A DNA stretch of 56,135 nt from DATEOR01 sp035698665 (GTDB taxonomy: Bacteria; Actinomycetota; Thermoleophilia; Gaiellales; Gaiellaceae), in NCBI GenBank assembly GCA_035698665.1, contig DASSBN010000040.1:1-56135 (forward strand), given 5' to 3'. The position numbers and the translations under genes were made by a program. Of this stretch, positions 45,794 through 53,440 are shown piece after piece. A model generated the notes under the pieces. The model saw nothing but the letters and a program-made list of their open reading frames with translations, searched no databases and was not told the DNA's origin. Positions within the stretch are counted from its first letter, which is position 1; every line of letters starts with the position of its first letter.

Positions 45794-46921
45794 GTGATCC
45801 TCGAGATCCTCTTCTGGGCGTCGCTCGGCGCGATCCTCTGGACGCACCTGGGCTATCCCCTCCTCGTGGCCGCGCTCTCGGCCGTGCGCAGGAAGCGCGT
45901 GGCGAGGGAGGACGTGACGCCGAGTGTCGCGGTCGTCGTCGCTGCCCACAACGAGGAGGGCGTGATCGACCGGCTCGTCGAGAGCCTGCTCGTCCAGGAC
46001 TACCCGGCCGACCGGATCGAGGTGGTGGTCGCCTCGGACGGCTCCACGGACGGGACGGACGCCCTCGTCGAGGCGCGCGCGGCGACGGATCCGCGGGTCC
46101 GCCTCGTCCGCTGCCCGCGCGGGGGCAAGGTGACCGCGCAGAACGCAGCCGTTCGGACCGTCGAGGCGGACATCGTCGCCTTCGCCGACGCGGGCGCCGT
46201 CTGGGAGCCCGGCGCGCTGCGACTACTCGTCCGCAGCCTCGCCGATCCGAAGGTCGGCTACGTGGCCGGACAGGTCGCCTTCGGCGAGCCCGAGGGGACG
46301 AATCGCGAGGGACTCTATTGGCGCTACGAGCTCTGGCTCCGCGCCCGAGAGTCGGCTCTCGGCTCGATCACGGGCGGGAACGGCGCCATCTACGCGGTGC
46401 GCCGCGGCGACTACGTGGAGGTCGATCCGCGCTTCGGCCACGACCTCACCTTCCCGTACGTGACCGTGCAACGCGGCAAGCGTGCCGTCTACGACTCCGA
46501 GGCGCGCGCCTGGGACCGGCCGGCCCGCGACCTCGAGGACGAGTACGGGCGCAAGGTGCGGATGTTCGAGCACTGCTGGCTGATCCTGCTTCGGGGCAGG
46601 ATGCTCCGCGGCGTGGGCCCGCTCTATGCCTTCCAGCTCTTCTCACACCGCGTTCTCCGCTACGCGAGCGGCATCCTTCACCTGTTCCTGCTCGGGACGA
46701 GCATTGCGCTCGTGCGGAGCGGTCTCGTCTACGAGCTCGTCCTCGCCGCGCAGATCGCGCTCTTCGCGCTCGCGGCGGCCGGCCGCCTCCGTGTCCCGAT
46801 CCCGGGTGCGGGCGTCGCCTACTACTACGTGCTCGTCACCTGGGCGACCGTTGCGGCACTCTTCCGCTACGCGCGCTTCGGGGTGCCGCCCGTGTGGGAG
46901 AAGGTCGAGGGCACGCGGTGA
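45794..46921 (+). CDS. Membrane GT2 glycosyltransferase
   Basis: A 375-residue processive-type GT2 protein. An N-terminal membrane helix ('LFWASLGAILWTHLGYPLLV') precedes the catalytic domain: 'SVAVVVAAHNEEGVIDRLVE', 'VVVASDGSTDGTDALVE', 'ADIVAFADAGAVWEPGAL' (DAG in place of the usual DAD) and 'GGNGAIYAVRRGDY'. The helix-rich C-terminus has three or four membrane segments. The Q/RxxRW motif is not evident, so it is more likely a single-addition enzyme than a synthase. Its stop overlaps the next gene's GTG by 4 nt. Confidence 0.85.
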   Translation: MILEILFWASLGAILWTHLGYPLLVAALSAVRRKRVAREDVTPSVAVVVAAHNEEGVIDRLVESLLVQDYPADRIEVVVASDGSTDGTDALVEARAATDPRVRLVRCPRGGKVTAQNAAVRTVEADIVAFADAGAVWEPGALRLLVRSLADPKVGYVAGQVAFGEPEGTNREGLYWRYELWLRARESALGSITGGNGAIYAVRRGDYVEVDPRFGHDLTFPYVTVQRGKRAVYDSEARAWDRPARDLEDEYGRKVRMFEHCWLILLRGRMLRGVGPLYAFQLFSHRVLRYASGILHLFLLGTSIALVRSGLVYELVLAAQIALFALAAAGRLRVPIPGAGVAYYYVLVTWATVAALFRYARFGVPPVWEKVEGTR

Positions 46922-47499
46922 AGCGCGGGGTCGACCTCGTCGGCGCGGGCCTCGGTCTCGTGCTCGCCTCTCCGCTGCTCGGGATCGCCGCGCTCGCGAT
47001 CAAGCTCGACGACGGCGGGCCCGTCTTCTACCGCCAGCGGCGCGTCGGCCGAAACGGCGCGGAGTTCGACCTCGTCAAGCTGCGGACGATGATCCCGGGC
47101 GCCGAGGCGCAGGGCGCCGGCTGGGCGGTCGACTACGCCGATCCTCGCATCACGCGCGCCGGCAGGGTGCTGCGCCGGCTGTCGGTCGACGAGCTGCCGC
47201 AGCTCTGGAACGTCATCCACGGGGAGATGAGCCTCGTCGGCCCGCGGCCGACGCTCGCCTACCAGGTCGAGCAGTACACGCCGCGCCAGCGCCGGCGGCT
47301 CGACGTGAAGCCCGGGCTCACCGGCTGGGCGCAGGTGAACGGGCGCGCGAAGCTCCTCTGGAAGGACCGGATCGAGCTCGACCTCTGGTACGTGGAGCAC
47401 CGCTCGGCCTGGCTCGACCTCAAGATCATCGCCCGCACGCCGCGCGTCCTCTTCAGTGGGACCTACCGTGGGGACACCGGCGGCTGGCGGCACTCGTGA
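46918..47499 (+). CDS. Initiating sugar-phosphate transferase, second copy
   Basis: A 193-residue bacterial sugar transferase that loads a sugar phosphate onto undecaprenyl phosphate. 'MKRGVDLVGAGLGLVLASPL' is the membrane-inserted helical hairpin, followed by 'FYRQRRVGRNGAEFDLVKLR', 'RLSVDELPQLWNVIHGEMSL' and 'VGPRPTLAYQ'. 'VKPGLTGWAQVNGRAKLLWK' is typical of the PglC-like small monotopic group. It is about 38 residues shorter than the paralogue at 8487 and closer to PglC in form. It overlaps both neighbours by 4 nt (GTGA), so it is co-translated with the membrane GT2 and the ATP-grasp enzyme. Confidence 0.93.
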   Translation: MKRGVDLVGAGLGLVLASPLLGIAALAIKLDDGGPVFYRQRRVGRNGAEFDLVKLRTMIPGAEAQGAGWAVDYADPRITRAGRVLRRLSVDELPQLWNVIHGEMSLVGPRPTLAYQVEQYTPRQRRRLDVKPGLTGWAQVNGRAKLLWKDRIELDLWYVEHRSAWLDLKIIARTPRVLFSGTYRGDTGGWRHS

Positions 47500-48458
47500 G
47501 CGCAGTCCTGCTCACGTGCGCAGGGCAGCGCGTCGACATCGTCACTGCCTTTCGGCGGGCGGGCGCCGAGACGATCGCGGCAGACGTGAACCCGCTCGCG
47601 CCCGCGCTCTACGCGGCCGACCGCCATTTTCTCGCACCCCGCATCGACGACACCGCCTACATCCCGGCTCTCGCCGCGGCGGTTGCCGACCACGACATCG
47701 AGCTGATCGTCCCGCTCACCGACCTCGACATGACGATCCTCGCCGAGAACCGCGGCAAGCTCGGCGCCCTCGTCCTCCTACCCGGCGCGGAGGTGGCCGA
47801 GCGGACGAACGACAAGTACGCGACGCATCTCTTCCTCTTGGAGCGCGGAATCGGCTCGCCCGCGGGATGGCTTCCGGAGGAGCTTCCCGCCGACCTCCCT
47901 TATCCGGTGCTCGTGAAGGCGCGACGGGGATTCGGCTCGCGCAACATCTTTCGCGCCGAGAACCGTGAGGAGCTCGACTTCTTCCTCGCGCGCACCCCGG
48001 CCGAGTCGTTCGTCCAGGAGGTGTGCGCCGGCGAGGAGTTCTCGATCGACGTCTTCTGTGACCTCGACGGCCGGTGCCTGAACGCGATCCCGCGGACGAT
48101 GATCGAGTCGAAGGGCGGCGAGTCCATCAAGGGGATGACGATCGCGGACGACGAGCTCATCGCACTCGGCCGCGATGTGAGCGAGGCCCTCGGCGTCGTT
48201 GGCCCGGCGACGGTGCAGTGCTTCCGAGCGGCACCGGGTGACTGCAAGGTGACCGACGTCAATCTCCGCTTCGGCGGCGCTTTCCCCCTACCGCTCGCGG
48301 CCGGGAGCGAGTACCCGGCGCTCGCGCTCGCGCTTGCGCGCGGCGAGCATCCGGAGCCCAGAGTGGGCGAGTTCCGGGAGGGTGTCGTGATGACGCGCTT
48401 CTTCTCCGAGATGACGCTCGTGGACGGGCCCGGCGGCCTGACGCGCTTCGATCCGTAG
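47496..48458 (+). CDS. ATP-grasp carboxylate-amine ligase-like enzyme
   Basis: A 320-residue ATP-grasp protein. 'AVLLTCAGQRVDIVTAFRRA' is the N-terminal dinucleotide-like fold; 'VPLTDLDMTILAENRGKL', 'NDKYATHLFLLERGI' and 'YPVLVKARRGFGSRNIF' hold the ATP-binding Lys residues. 'FVQEVCAGEEFSIDVFCDLD' and 'KVTDVNLRFGGAFPL' hold the metal ligands (ExN-like, here D-x-N). Such carbamoyl-phosphate-synthase-like members in glycan loci may attach amino acids to sugars. Directly after the sugar transferase (GTGA overlap), decoration of a sugar acid or amino sugar is plausible but unproven. Confidence 0.82.
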   Translation: MSAVLLTCAGQRVDIVTAFRRAGAETIAADVNPLAPALYAADRHFLAPRIDDTAYIPALAAAVADHDIELIVPLTDLDMTILAENRGKLGALVLLPGAEVAERTNDKYATHLFLLERGIGSPAGWLPEELPADLPYPVLVKARRGFGSRNIFRAENREELDFFLARTPAESFVQEVCAGEEFSIDVFCDLDGRCLNAIPRTMIESKGGESIKGMTIADDELIALGRDVSEALGVVGPATVQCFRAAPGDCKVTDVNLRFGGAFPLPLAAGSEYPALALALARGEHPEPRVGEFREGVVMTRFFSEMTLVDGPGGLTRFDP

Positions 48459-48498
48459 GCCCGCGGGTGCCCGCGATACCCTTTCGTCCCGGGTCCGG

Positions 48499-49926
48499 AT
48501 GCTTCGTTCTCTCCGATTTCATCACGCTGCGGCGCTCGCGGCCATGGCCGTGCTCGTGCTCGCCCTCTCTGCCTGCTATGGGGAGGGCGACGAACCCGCA
48601 GCCGACACCGCCGGCTACGCAGCCACGGACACGACGGCGCCCACACCGCCTCCGCCTCCGGCCACGGCGGTCCGGGTGGTGGATGGAGATACCGGAAAGC
48701 CGGTCCGCCGCGCCCGCGTCGTCGCGCGCGGCACCGCGGTCCGGGCGACGACCGGCGGGCTCGCGGCGCTCGGCGTGCCACGCCACCGCTACCAGGTCCG
48801 CGTGTCCGCGCCCGGCTACGAAGCGCAGAGCTTCAAGGTCGATTTCCGCAAGCGGCTCTCCCAGCGCGTCGAGCTCTGGCGCACGTCGCTCCAGTGGCCG
48901 CTCTACGGCGCGAATCCTGCGAGAACCCAGGTGCAGTCGGGTATCGAGGTCCGTCCTCCGTTTCGAATCGTCTGGCGGAGAAACATCGGAGGATTGATGG
49001 AGTTTCCGGCCACGACCTGGCACGGCGTCGCGTACGTCCACACGATGCGCGGACAGCTGCGCGCCGTCTCGATGGAGAACGGGCACGTTCTCTGGACGCG
49101 CGACGTCGGCTCGCTCGTCGCCTCCTCGCCTGCGATCGATCCCAAGCGCGGCGTGCTCGTCTCTACGTCCATGCGGCCCGGCTACGTCTCTGTGCGCTCG
49201 CTCGAGACAGGGAAGCTTCGCTGGCGGTACTCGACGGGGCTCACCGAGCCCTCCCCGGTGATCCGGAACGGGATCGCGTACTTCGGCGCCACGAACGGGA
49301 ACGTCTATGCGCTCGACCTCGACAAGCACAAGCCGCGCTGGGTCTATCACGGCGGCGTGAAGATCACGTCGAGCCCCGCGCTCGTGGGCAACCGGCTCTA
49401 CTTCGGCGACTACGCGGGGCGCGTCGTGGCGCTCGATGCGCGGAACGGCCGCGTCATCTGGCGCGGGAGCGCGGGCGGCCGCGTCTACGGCACCGTCGCG
49501 GTCGCGGGCGGCCGCGTCTTCGCACCGTCGGTCTTCTCGGGCCTCTCGGCGCTCTCGGCGAGAAGCGGGCGCCTGCTCTGGCGCGTGTCCGCCGGCTCGT
49601 ACGTGTATTCGTCGCCGGCGGCCTACAGGGGCAGGGTCTACTTCGGCGCCTACAACGGGCTCGTGTACTCGGTCTCGGGCAGCTCGGGCCGGATCCTCTG
49701 GACGCGCCCCGCCGGCGGCCGCGTCTCGGGTGCGGTGCAGGTCGTCGACGGCTTCGTCTACGCCGCGAGTCTCGAAGGCCGCACCTCGGCCTGGAACTGG
49801 AAGACCGGCTCGACCGCGTGGACGTTCCCGGACGGCAAGTACGTGCCGGTGTCGGGCAGCGGTGAGCGGCTCCTCTTGCACGGCGCGAAGGTGCTGTACG
49901 CGGTCGAGCACAAGCGGCGCAAGTGA
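48499..49926 (+). CDS. Lipoprotein with PQQ-type beta-propeller repeats (1)
   Basis: A 475-residue exported protein. The signal peptide ends in a lipobox ('VLALSACYGE', Cys at about residue 26), followed by a low-complexity Thr/Pro linker and a small carboxypeptidase-regulatory-like domain ('VRVVDGDTGKPVRRARVVAR'). From about residue 135 there are seven or so BamB/PQQ-like blades, each with a pattern such as 'VYALDLDKHKPRWVYHGG' or 'VVALDARNGRVIWRGSAGG'. No quinoprotein catalytic residues are evident, so it is a binding or scaffold protein. It is paired with a paralogue overlapping by 4 nt. Confidence 0.85.
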   Translation: MLRSLRFHHAAALAAMAVLVLALSACYGEGDEPAADTAGYAATDTTAPTPPPPPATAVRVVDGDTGKPVRRARVVARGTAVRATTGGLAALGVPRHRYQVRVSAPGYEAQSFKVDFRKRLSQRVELWRTSLQWPLYGANPARTQVQSGIEVRPPFRIVWRRNIGGLMEFPATTWHGVAYVHTMRGQLRAVSMENGHVLWTRDVGSLVASSPAIDPKRGVLVSTSMRPGYVSVRSLETGKLRWRYSTGLTEPSPVIRNGIAYFGATNGNVYALDLDKHKPRWVYHGGVKITSSPALVGNRLYFGDYAGRVVALDARNGRVIWRGSAGGRVYGTVAVAGGRVFAPSVFSGLSALSARSGRLLWRVSAGSYVYSSPAAYRGRVYFGAYNGLVYSVSGSSGRILWTRPAGGRVSGAVQVVDGFVYAASLEGRTSAWNWKTGSTAWTFPDGKYVPVSGSGERLLLHGAKVLYAVEHKRRK

Positions 49927-51170
49927 GACGCCGCTGGATCATCGCGATCGTCGCGCTGGCGCTTCTCGTCGTCGCGGGCGTCGCCGCGGCCGCCTACGTC
50001 GTCTGGCAGCAGCGCCATCCCGGGACGATCCGTGGCTCGAGCACGGTCGAGTTCGAGACGACGGAGGAGCCCGGGGCGACGACGCGGCCGGAGAAGGTCG
50101 TCCGCAAGGTCCCCTGGCCGACCTACGGCTACGACGAGCAGCGGACGCGCTACGCCCCCGGCTTCGACCTGCGCCCGCCCTTCAGCTCCGTGTGGGAGAA
50201 GGGCATGGGCAGCCTGCTCGAGTTCCCGCCCGTCGTCGCGTACGAACGGGTCTACGTCGGAACGAACAACGGCCGCTTCTTCGCCATCGACGCGGAGACG
50301 GGGCGGATCGTCTGGCAGAAGACCTTCAACCGCTGCATCGCCGCCTCGCCGACCGTGGGCGACGAGGTCATCTACCAGCCGCTCATGGATCCGTATCCGT
50401 GCCGGGAGCACAAGCAGGACGCGCCCGGCTATGTCGTCGCGCTCGACGCGGATACGGGGCGCGAGCTCTGGCGCTTCGAGGCCGGCGTCGTCGAGACCTC
50501 GCCCCTCGTCGTCGGCGACCTCCTCTACTTCGGCTCCTGGGACAAGAAGATGTACGCGGTCGACGTGTCGACGCACAAGGCGGTCTGGACCTTTTCCACC
50601 GGCGACCAGGTGAAGGCCGGCCCGGCGTACGCGGGCGGCGTCCTCTTCTTCGCCTCCTACGACAACAAGGTCTACGCAGTCGACGCGCGCACCGGGAAGC
50701 TTCGCTGGTCGGCCGGCGGCACGGCGAACTTCTACGCCACGCCGACGATCGCCTACGGGCGCGTGTTCATCGGGAACACGGACGGGCGCGTGTACGCCTT
50801 CGGTCAGCGAAGCGGGCACCTGCTCTGGGCCAAGGCAACGGGCGGCTACGTCTACTCCTCGGCAGCGGTCTGGCAGAAGACGGTGTACGTGGGCTCCTAC
50901 AGCAAGCGCTTCTACGCGCTCGACGCCGCCTCCGGCGACGTGCGCTGGTCGTTCGACGCGGGCGGGGCGATCTCCGGCGCGCCCACGGTGCTCGACGGCG
51001 TCGTCTACTTCTCGACGCTCGAAGAGAAGACGTTCGGCCTCGACGCGCGCACGGGGAAGAAGCTCTGGGAGTTCGACGACGGCAAGTACAGCCCGGTGGT
51101 CGCGGACAAGGAGCATGTCTACCTCGCCGGCTACAAGCGCCTGTACGGGCTGTCGCCCGAGGGCGGCTAG
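49923..51170 (+). CDS. Membrane-anchored PQQ-type beta-propeller protein (2)
   Basis: A 415-residue protein. An N-terminal uncleaved membrane helix ('WIIAIVALALLVVAGVAAAA') is followed by a beta-propeller from about residue 60. Blade signatures include 'FFAIDAETGRIVWQKTF', 'VVALDADTGRELWRFEAG', 'MYAVDVSTHKAVWTFSTGD' and 'VYAVDARTGKLRWSAGG'. The entry segment 'PTYGYDEQRTRYAPGFDLRP' aligns with 'PLYGANPARTQVQSGIEVRP' of the preceding lipoprotein, so the two are tandem paralogues with different anchors. They may form an extracytoplasmic assembly or lectin-like pair for the glycan; that is inferred. Confidence 0.85.
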   Translation: MRRRWIIAIVALALLVVAGVAAAAYVVWQQRHPGTIRGSSTVEFETTEEPGATTRPEKVVRKVPWPTYGYDEQRTRYAPGFDLRPPFSSVWEKGMGSLLEFPPVVAYERVYVGTNNGRFFAIDAETGRIVWQKTFNRCIAASPTVGDEVIYQPLMDPYPCREHKQDAPGYVVALDADTGRELWRFEAGVVETSPLVVGDLLYFGSWDKKMYAVDVSTHKAVWTFSTGDQVKAGPAYAGGVLFFASYDNKVYAVDARTGKLRWSAGGTANFYATPTIAYGRVFIGNTDGRVYAFGQRSGHLLWAKATGGYVYSSAAVWQKTVYVGSYSKRFYALDAASGDVRWSFDAGGAISGAPTVLDGVVYFSTLEEKTFGLDARTGKKLWEFDDGKYSPVVADKEHVYLAGYKRLYGLSPEGG

Positions 51171-51173
51171 GAT
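51168..51173 (+). promoter_or_regulatory. Leaderless -10 box TAGGAT
   Basis: TAGGAT includes the stop codon of the propeller gene and lies 7 nt before the ATG at 51181, which supports that start over upstream in-frame codons. Confidence 0.4.
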
Positions 51174-51180
51174 CGGCGCG

Positions 51181-52593
51181 ATGGCCTCGAAGGCACTCGT
51201 CATCGGCCTCGACTGCGCCGCCCCGCAGTGGGTCTTCGACCGCTGGCTCGACGAGCTCCCCACGATCCGCTCGCTGACCGAGCGCGGCACGTTCGGGATC
51301 CTGCGGAGCTGCGAGCCGCCGATCACGGTGCCGGCCTGGTCCGTGATGACGTCTTCGCGAACGCCCGGCTCGCTCGGCTTCTACGGCTTCCGCAACCGCC
51401 GCGACCACTCCTACGAGGCGATGGCCTTCGCGGACTCGCGCGCCGTGCGCGTGCCGCGGGTGTGGGATCTCCTCTCCGAGTCGGGCCGGCCGGTGGTCGT
51501 CCTCGGTGTTCCCCAGACCTACCCGGTCTCGAGCGTCAACGGCGTCATGGTGTCGTGCTTTCTCACGCCGGACACGGAGTCGAGCCAGTACACGTACCCG
51601 GCCGAGCTCAAGGGCGAGATCGAGAAGCTGGTCGGCCGCTACATGGTCGACGTGGACAACTTCCGCACGGAGGAGAAGGAGCGCCTCCTCGAGCAGATCG
51701 AGGAGATGACGGTGCGCCGCTTCCGCGTCGCCGAGCACCTGCTCGAGACGAAGCCCTGGGATCTCTTCTTCATGGTCGAGATGGGCACCGATCGCATCCA
51801 CCACGCCTTCTGGCGCTTCTTCGACCACGAGCACCGGCTCTACGAGCCCGGCAACCCGTTCGAGCAGGGAGTGCTCGACTACTACAAGGCGCTCGACGAG
51901 AAGATGGGCCGCCTTCTGCGCTTCGCCGACGACGACACCGCCGTGCTCGTCGTCTCCGACCACGGCGCGAAGAAGATGGACGGCGGCATCTGCGTGAACG
52001 AGTGGCTACGGCGAGAGGGCTACCTCGTCTTGAAGCAGGAGCCCGCCGAGCCGGGGCCCCTGAAGCCCGAGATGATCGACTGGGAGCGCACGACGGCGTG
52101 GGGCGAGGGTGGCTACTACTGCCGGCTCTTCCTGAACGTCGCGGGGCGCGAGCCCCAGGGCCTCGTCCCGGCGGAGGACTACGAGCGAGTGCGCGTGGAG
52201 CTCAAGCAGAAGCTCGAGGCGCTCGGTGACCCGGACGGCAATCCGATCGGTACGATCGCCCACCGCCCTGAGGACCTGTACGCGCAGCGCAACGGCGTCG
52301 TCCCCGACCTGCTCGTCTACTTCGGCGACCTCTCCTGGCGCAGTATCGGCCTCGTCGGCGGCGGCGAGGTGCACGTCTTCGAGAACGACACGGGCTCCGA
52401 CGACGCGAACCACGCCCACGACGGGCTCTACGTCATCGCGGGCGAGGGCATCCCGTCGGGCCAGGGGCCCCAGCAGGACATCCAGGACGTCGCTCCGACC
52501 CTCCTGCGCCTGCTCGGCGAGCCCGTCCCGCCGGAGATGGAGGGGTCGGTCTTCGAGGCCGTGGCGGCGGTCTCGGCTTCTCGCTCGCGCTAG
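51181..52593 (+). CDS. Type I phosphodiesterase / alkaline phosphatase superfamily protein (2)
   Basis: A 470-residue paralogue of the protein at 35308. 'ALVIGLDCAAPQWVFDRWL' holds the first metal Asp. 'CEPPITVPAWSVMTSSRTPG' holds the probable nucleophile Thr. 'VEMGTDRIHHAFWRFFD' and 'VVSDHGAKKM' hold further metal ligands, and 'NDTGSDDANHAHDGLYVIAG' the final His. There is no signal peptide. Families of this type act on phosphodiester or phosphate substrates such as nucleotide sugars or phosphoglycerol groups, but I cannot assign a substrate. It ends by sharing CTAG with the convergent eIF-2B-family gene. Confidence 0.85.
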   Translation: MASKALVIGLDCAAPQWVFDRWLDELPTIRSLTERGTFGILRSCEPPITVPAWSVMTSSRTPGSLGFYGFRNRRDHSYEAMAFADSRAVRVPRVWDLLSESGRPVVVLGVPQTYPVSSVNGVMVSCFLTPDTESSQYTYPAELKGEIEKLVGRYMVDVDNFRTEEKERLLEQIEEMTVRRFRVAEHLLETKPWDLFFMVEMGTDRIHHAFWRFFDHEHRLYEPGNPFEQGVLDYYKALDEKMGRLLRFADDDTAVLVVSDHGAKKMDGGICVNEWLRREGYLVLKQEPAEPGPLKPEMIDWERTTAWGEGGYYCRLFLNVAGREPQGLVPAEDYERVRVELKQKLEALGDPDGNPIGTIAHRPEDLYAQRNGVVPDLLVYFGDLSWRSIGLVGGGEVHVFENDTGSDDANHAHDGLYVIAGEGIPSGQGPQQDIQDVAPTLLRLLGEPVPPEMEGSVFEAVAAVSASRSR

Positions 52594-53390
52594 GCGTTCA
52601 GAAGGGCGTAGCCGTCGTGGAGGAACGGCGTGCGGTCGATGAGCGCCGCGATGTCGTGCGGCGGGAACTCGCCCTCCTCCGTCACGAAGAGGTCGATGTG
52701 CTTCGGCGCGGTGAGGTCGAAGCGGTCCTCGCCGGGGCTCCGCGGGTCCTCGGGGGCGAGCTTGATCACCTCGCACGCGACGATGACGGGGACGTCCGCC
52801 TTCTTCGCCGCCTCGGCGAGCCCCGACGTGCCGACCTTGTTCACGAGCGAGCCGTCCCGGAAGACGGTGTCCGCTCCCAGAAGCAGGAGGTCGACGGTGC
52901 CGACGGCATGCTCGGCGTCGGGGTCGTCGACGATGTCCACGGCGAGCTCCGTCTCGCGCAGCGACTCGGCGAGCTCGCGCCCTTCATCGCCCGGGGCGGA
53001 GACCGTGCAGACGATCCGGTCGGGCGGCGTGTGCTCGATCGCCTCGCGCACCGTGGCCGAGTTCGAGTGCGTCATGACGGTCCCCTGAATGTGCGGCGCG
53101 AGGAGGACGGCAATCGCCTTGCTCGCGCGCTCGCGCCCTTCGATCACGGCCCGAGCCTCCTCGATGATCTGCTCGTCGCTTCGGCCCGAGACGAGGACGC
53201 GCCCCAGCGCGCCCGCGATCGCGCCCATCGCCGGCCGGGCGCGCACGATTCTCTGCGCGAGGGCAACGGGGTCTTCTCCCATCTGCACCGCCTCGCACAC
53301 GGCTTCGACCGCCTCGCGCGCGAGCCAGCTCGCGCCGTGCCGGTCGTCCTGTTCGATCAATTCGACCCGTTCCGCCAGCCTGGAGTCCAT
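52590..53390 (-). CDS. eIF-2B / ribose-1,5-bisphosphate isomerase family protein
   Basis: A 266-residue protein of the IF-2B family, which includes eIF-2B alpha/beta/delta, methylthioribose-1-phosphate isomerase and archaeal ribose-1,5-bisphosphate isomerase. 'QGTVMTHSNSATVREAIEHT', 'VDLLLLGADTVFRDGSLVNK' followed by 'VGTSGLAEAAKKADVPVIVA' and 'CEVIKLAP' are characteristic, including the catalytic-type Cys/Asp equivalents of the isomerases. The ATG at 53390 has GGGAGG just upstream. It is too short for MtnA (~340 residues). A sugar-phosphate isomerase role is plausible; the substrate is unknown. Confidence 0.85.
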   Translation of the reverse strand: MDSRLAERVELIEQDDRHGASWLAREAVEAVCEAVQMGEDPVALAQRIVRARPAMGAIAGALGRVLVSGRSDEQIIEEARAVIEGRERASKAIAVLLAPHIQGTVMTHSNSATVREAIEHTPPDRIVCTVSAPGDEGRELAESLRETELAVDIVDDPDAEHAVGTVDLLLLGADTVFRDGSLVNKVGTSGLAEAAKKADVPVIVACEVIKLAPEDPRSPGEDRFDLTAPKHIDLFVTEEGEFPPHDIAALIDRTPFLHDGYALLNA

Positions 53391-53426
53391 GGCCTCCCTT
53401 CGGGTTGTCCGAGATCGTGCTGATGG

Positions 53427-53432
53427 TAGCCT
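53427..53432 (+). promoter_or_regulatory. Leaderless -10 box TAGCCT
   Basis: TAGCCT lies 8 nt before the ATG at 53441, which is why that start is preferred over the in-frame ATG at 53423. Confidence 0.4.
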
Positions 53433-53440
53433 GCTGCGCG

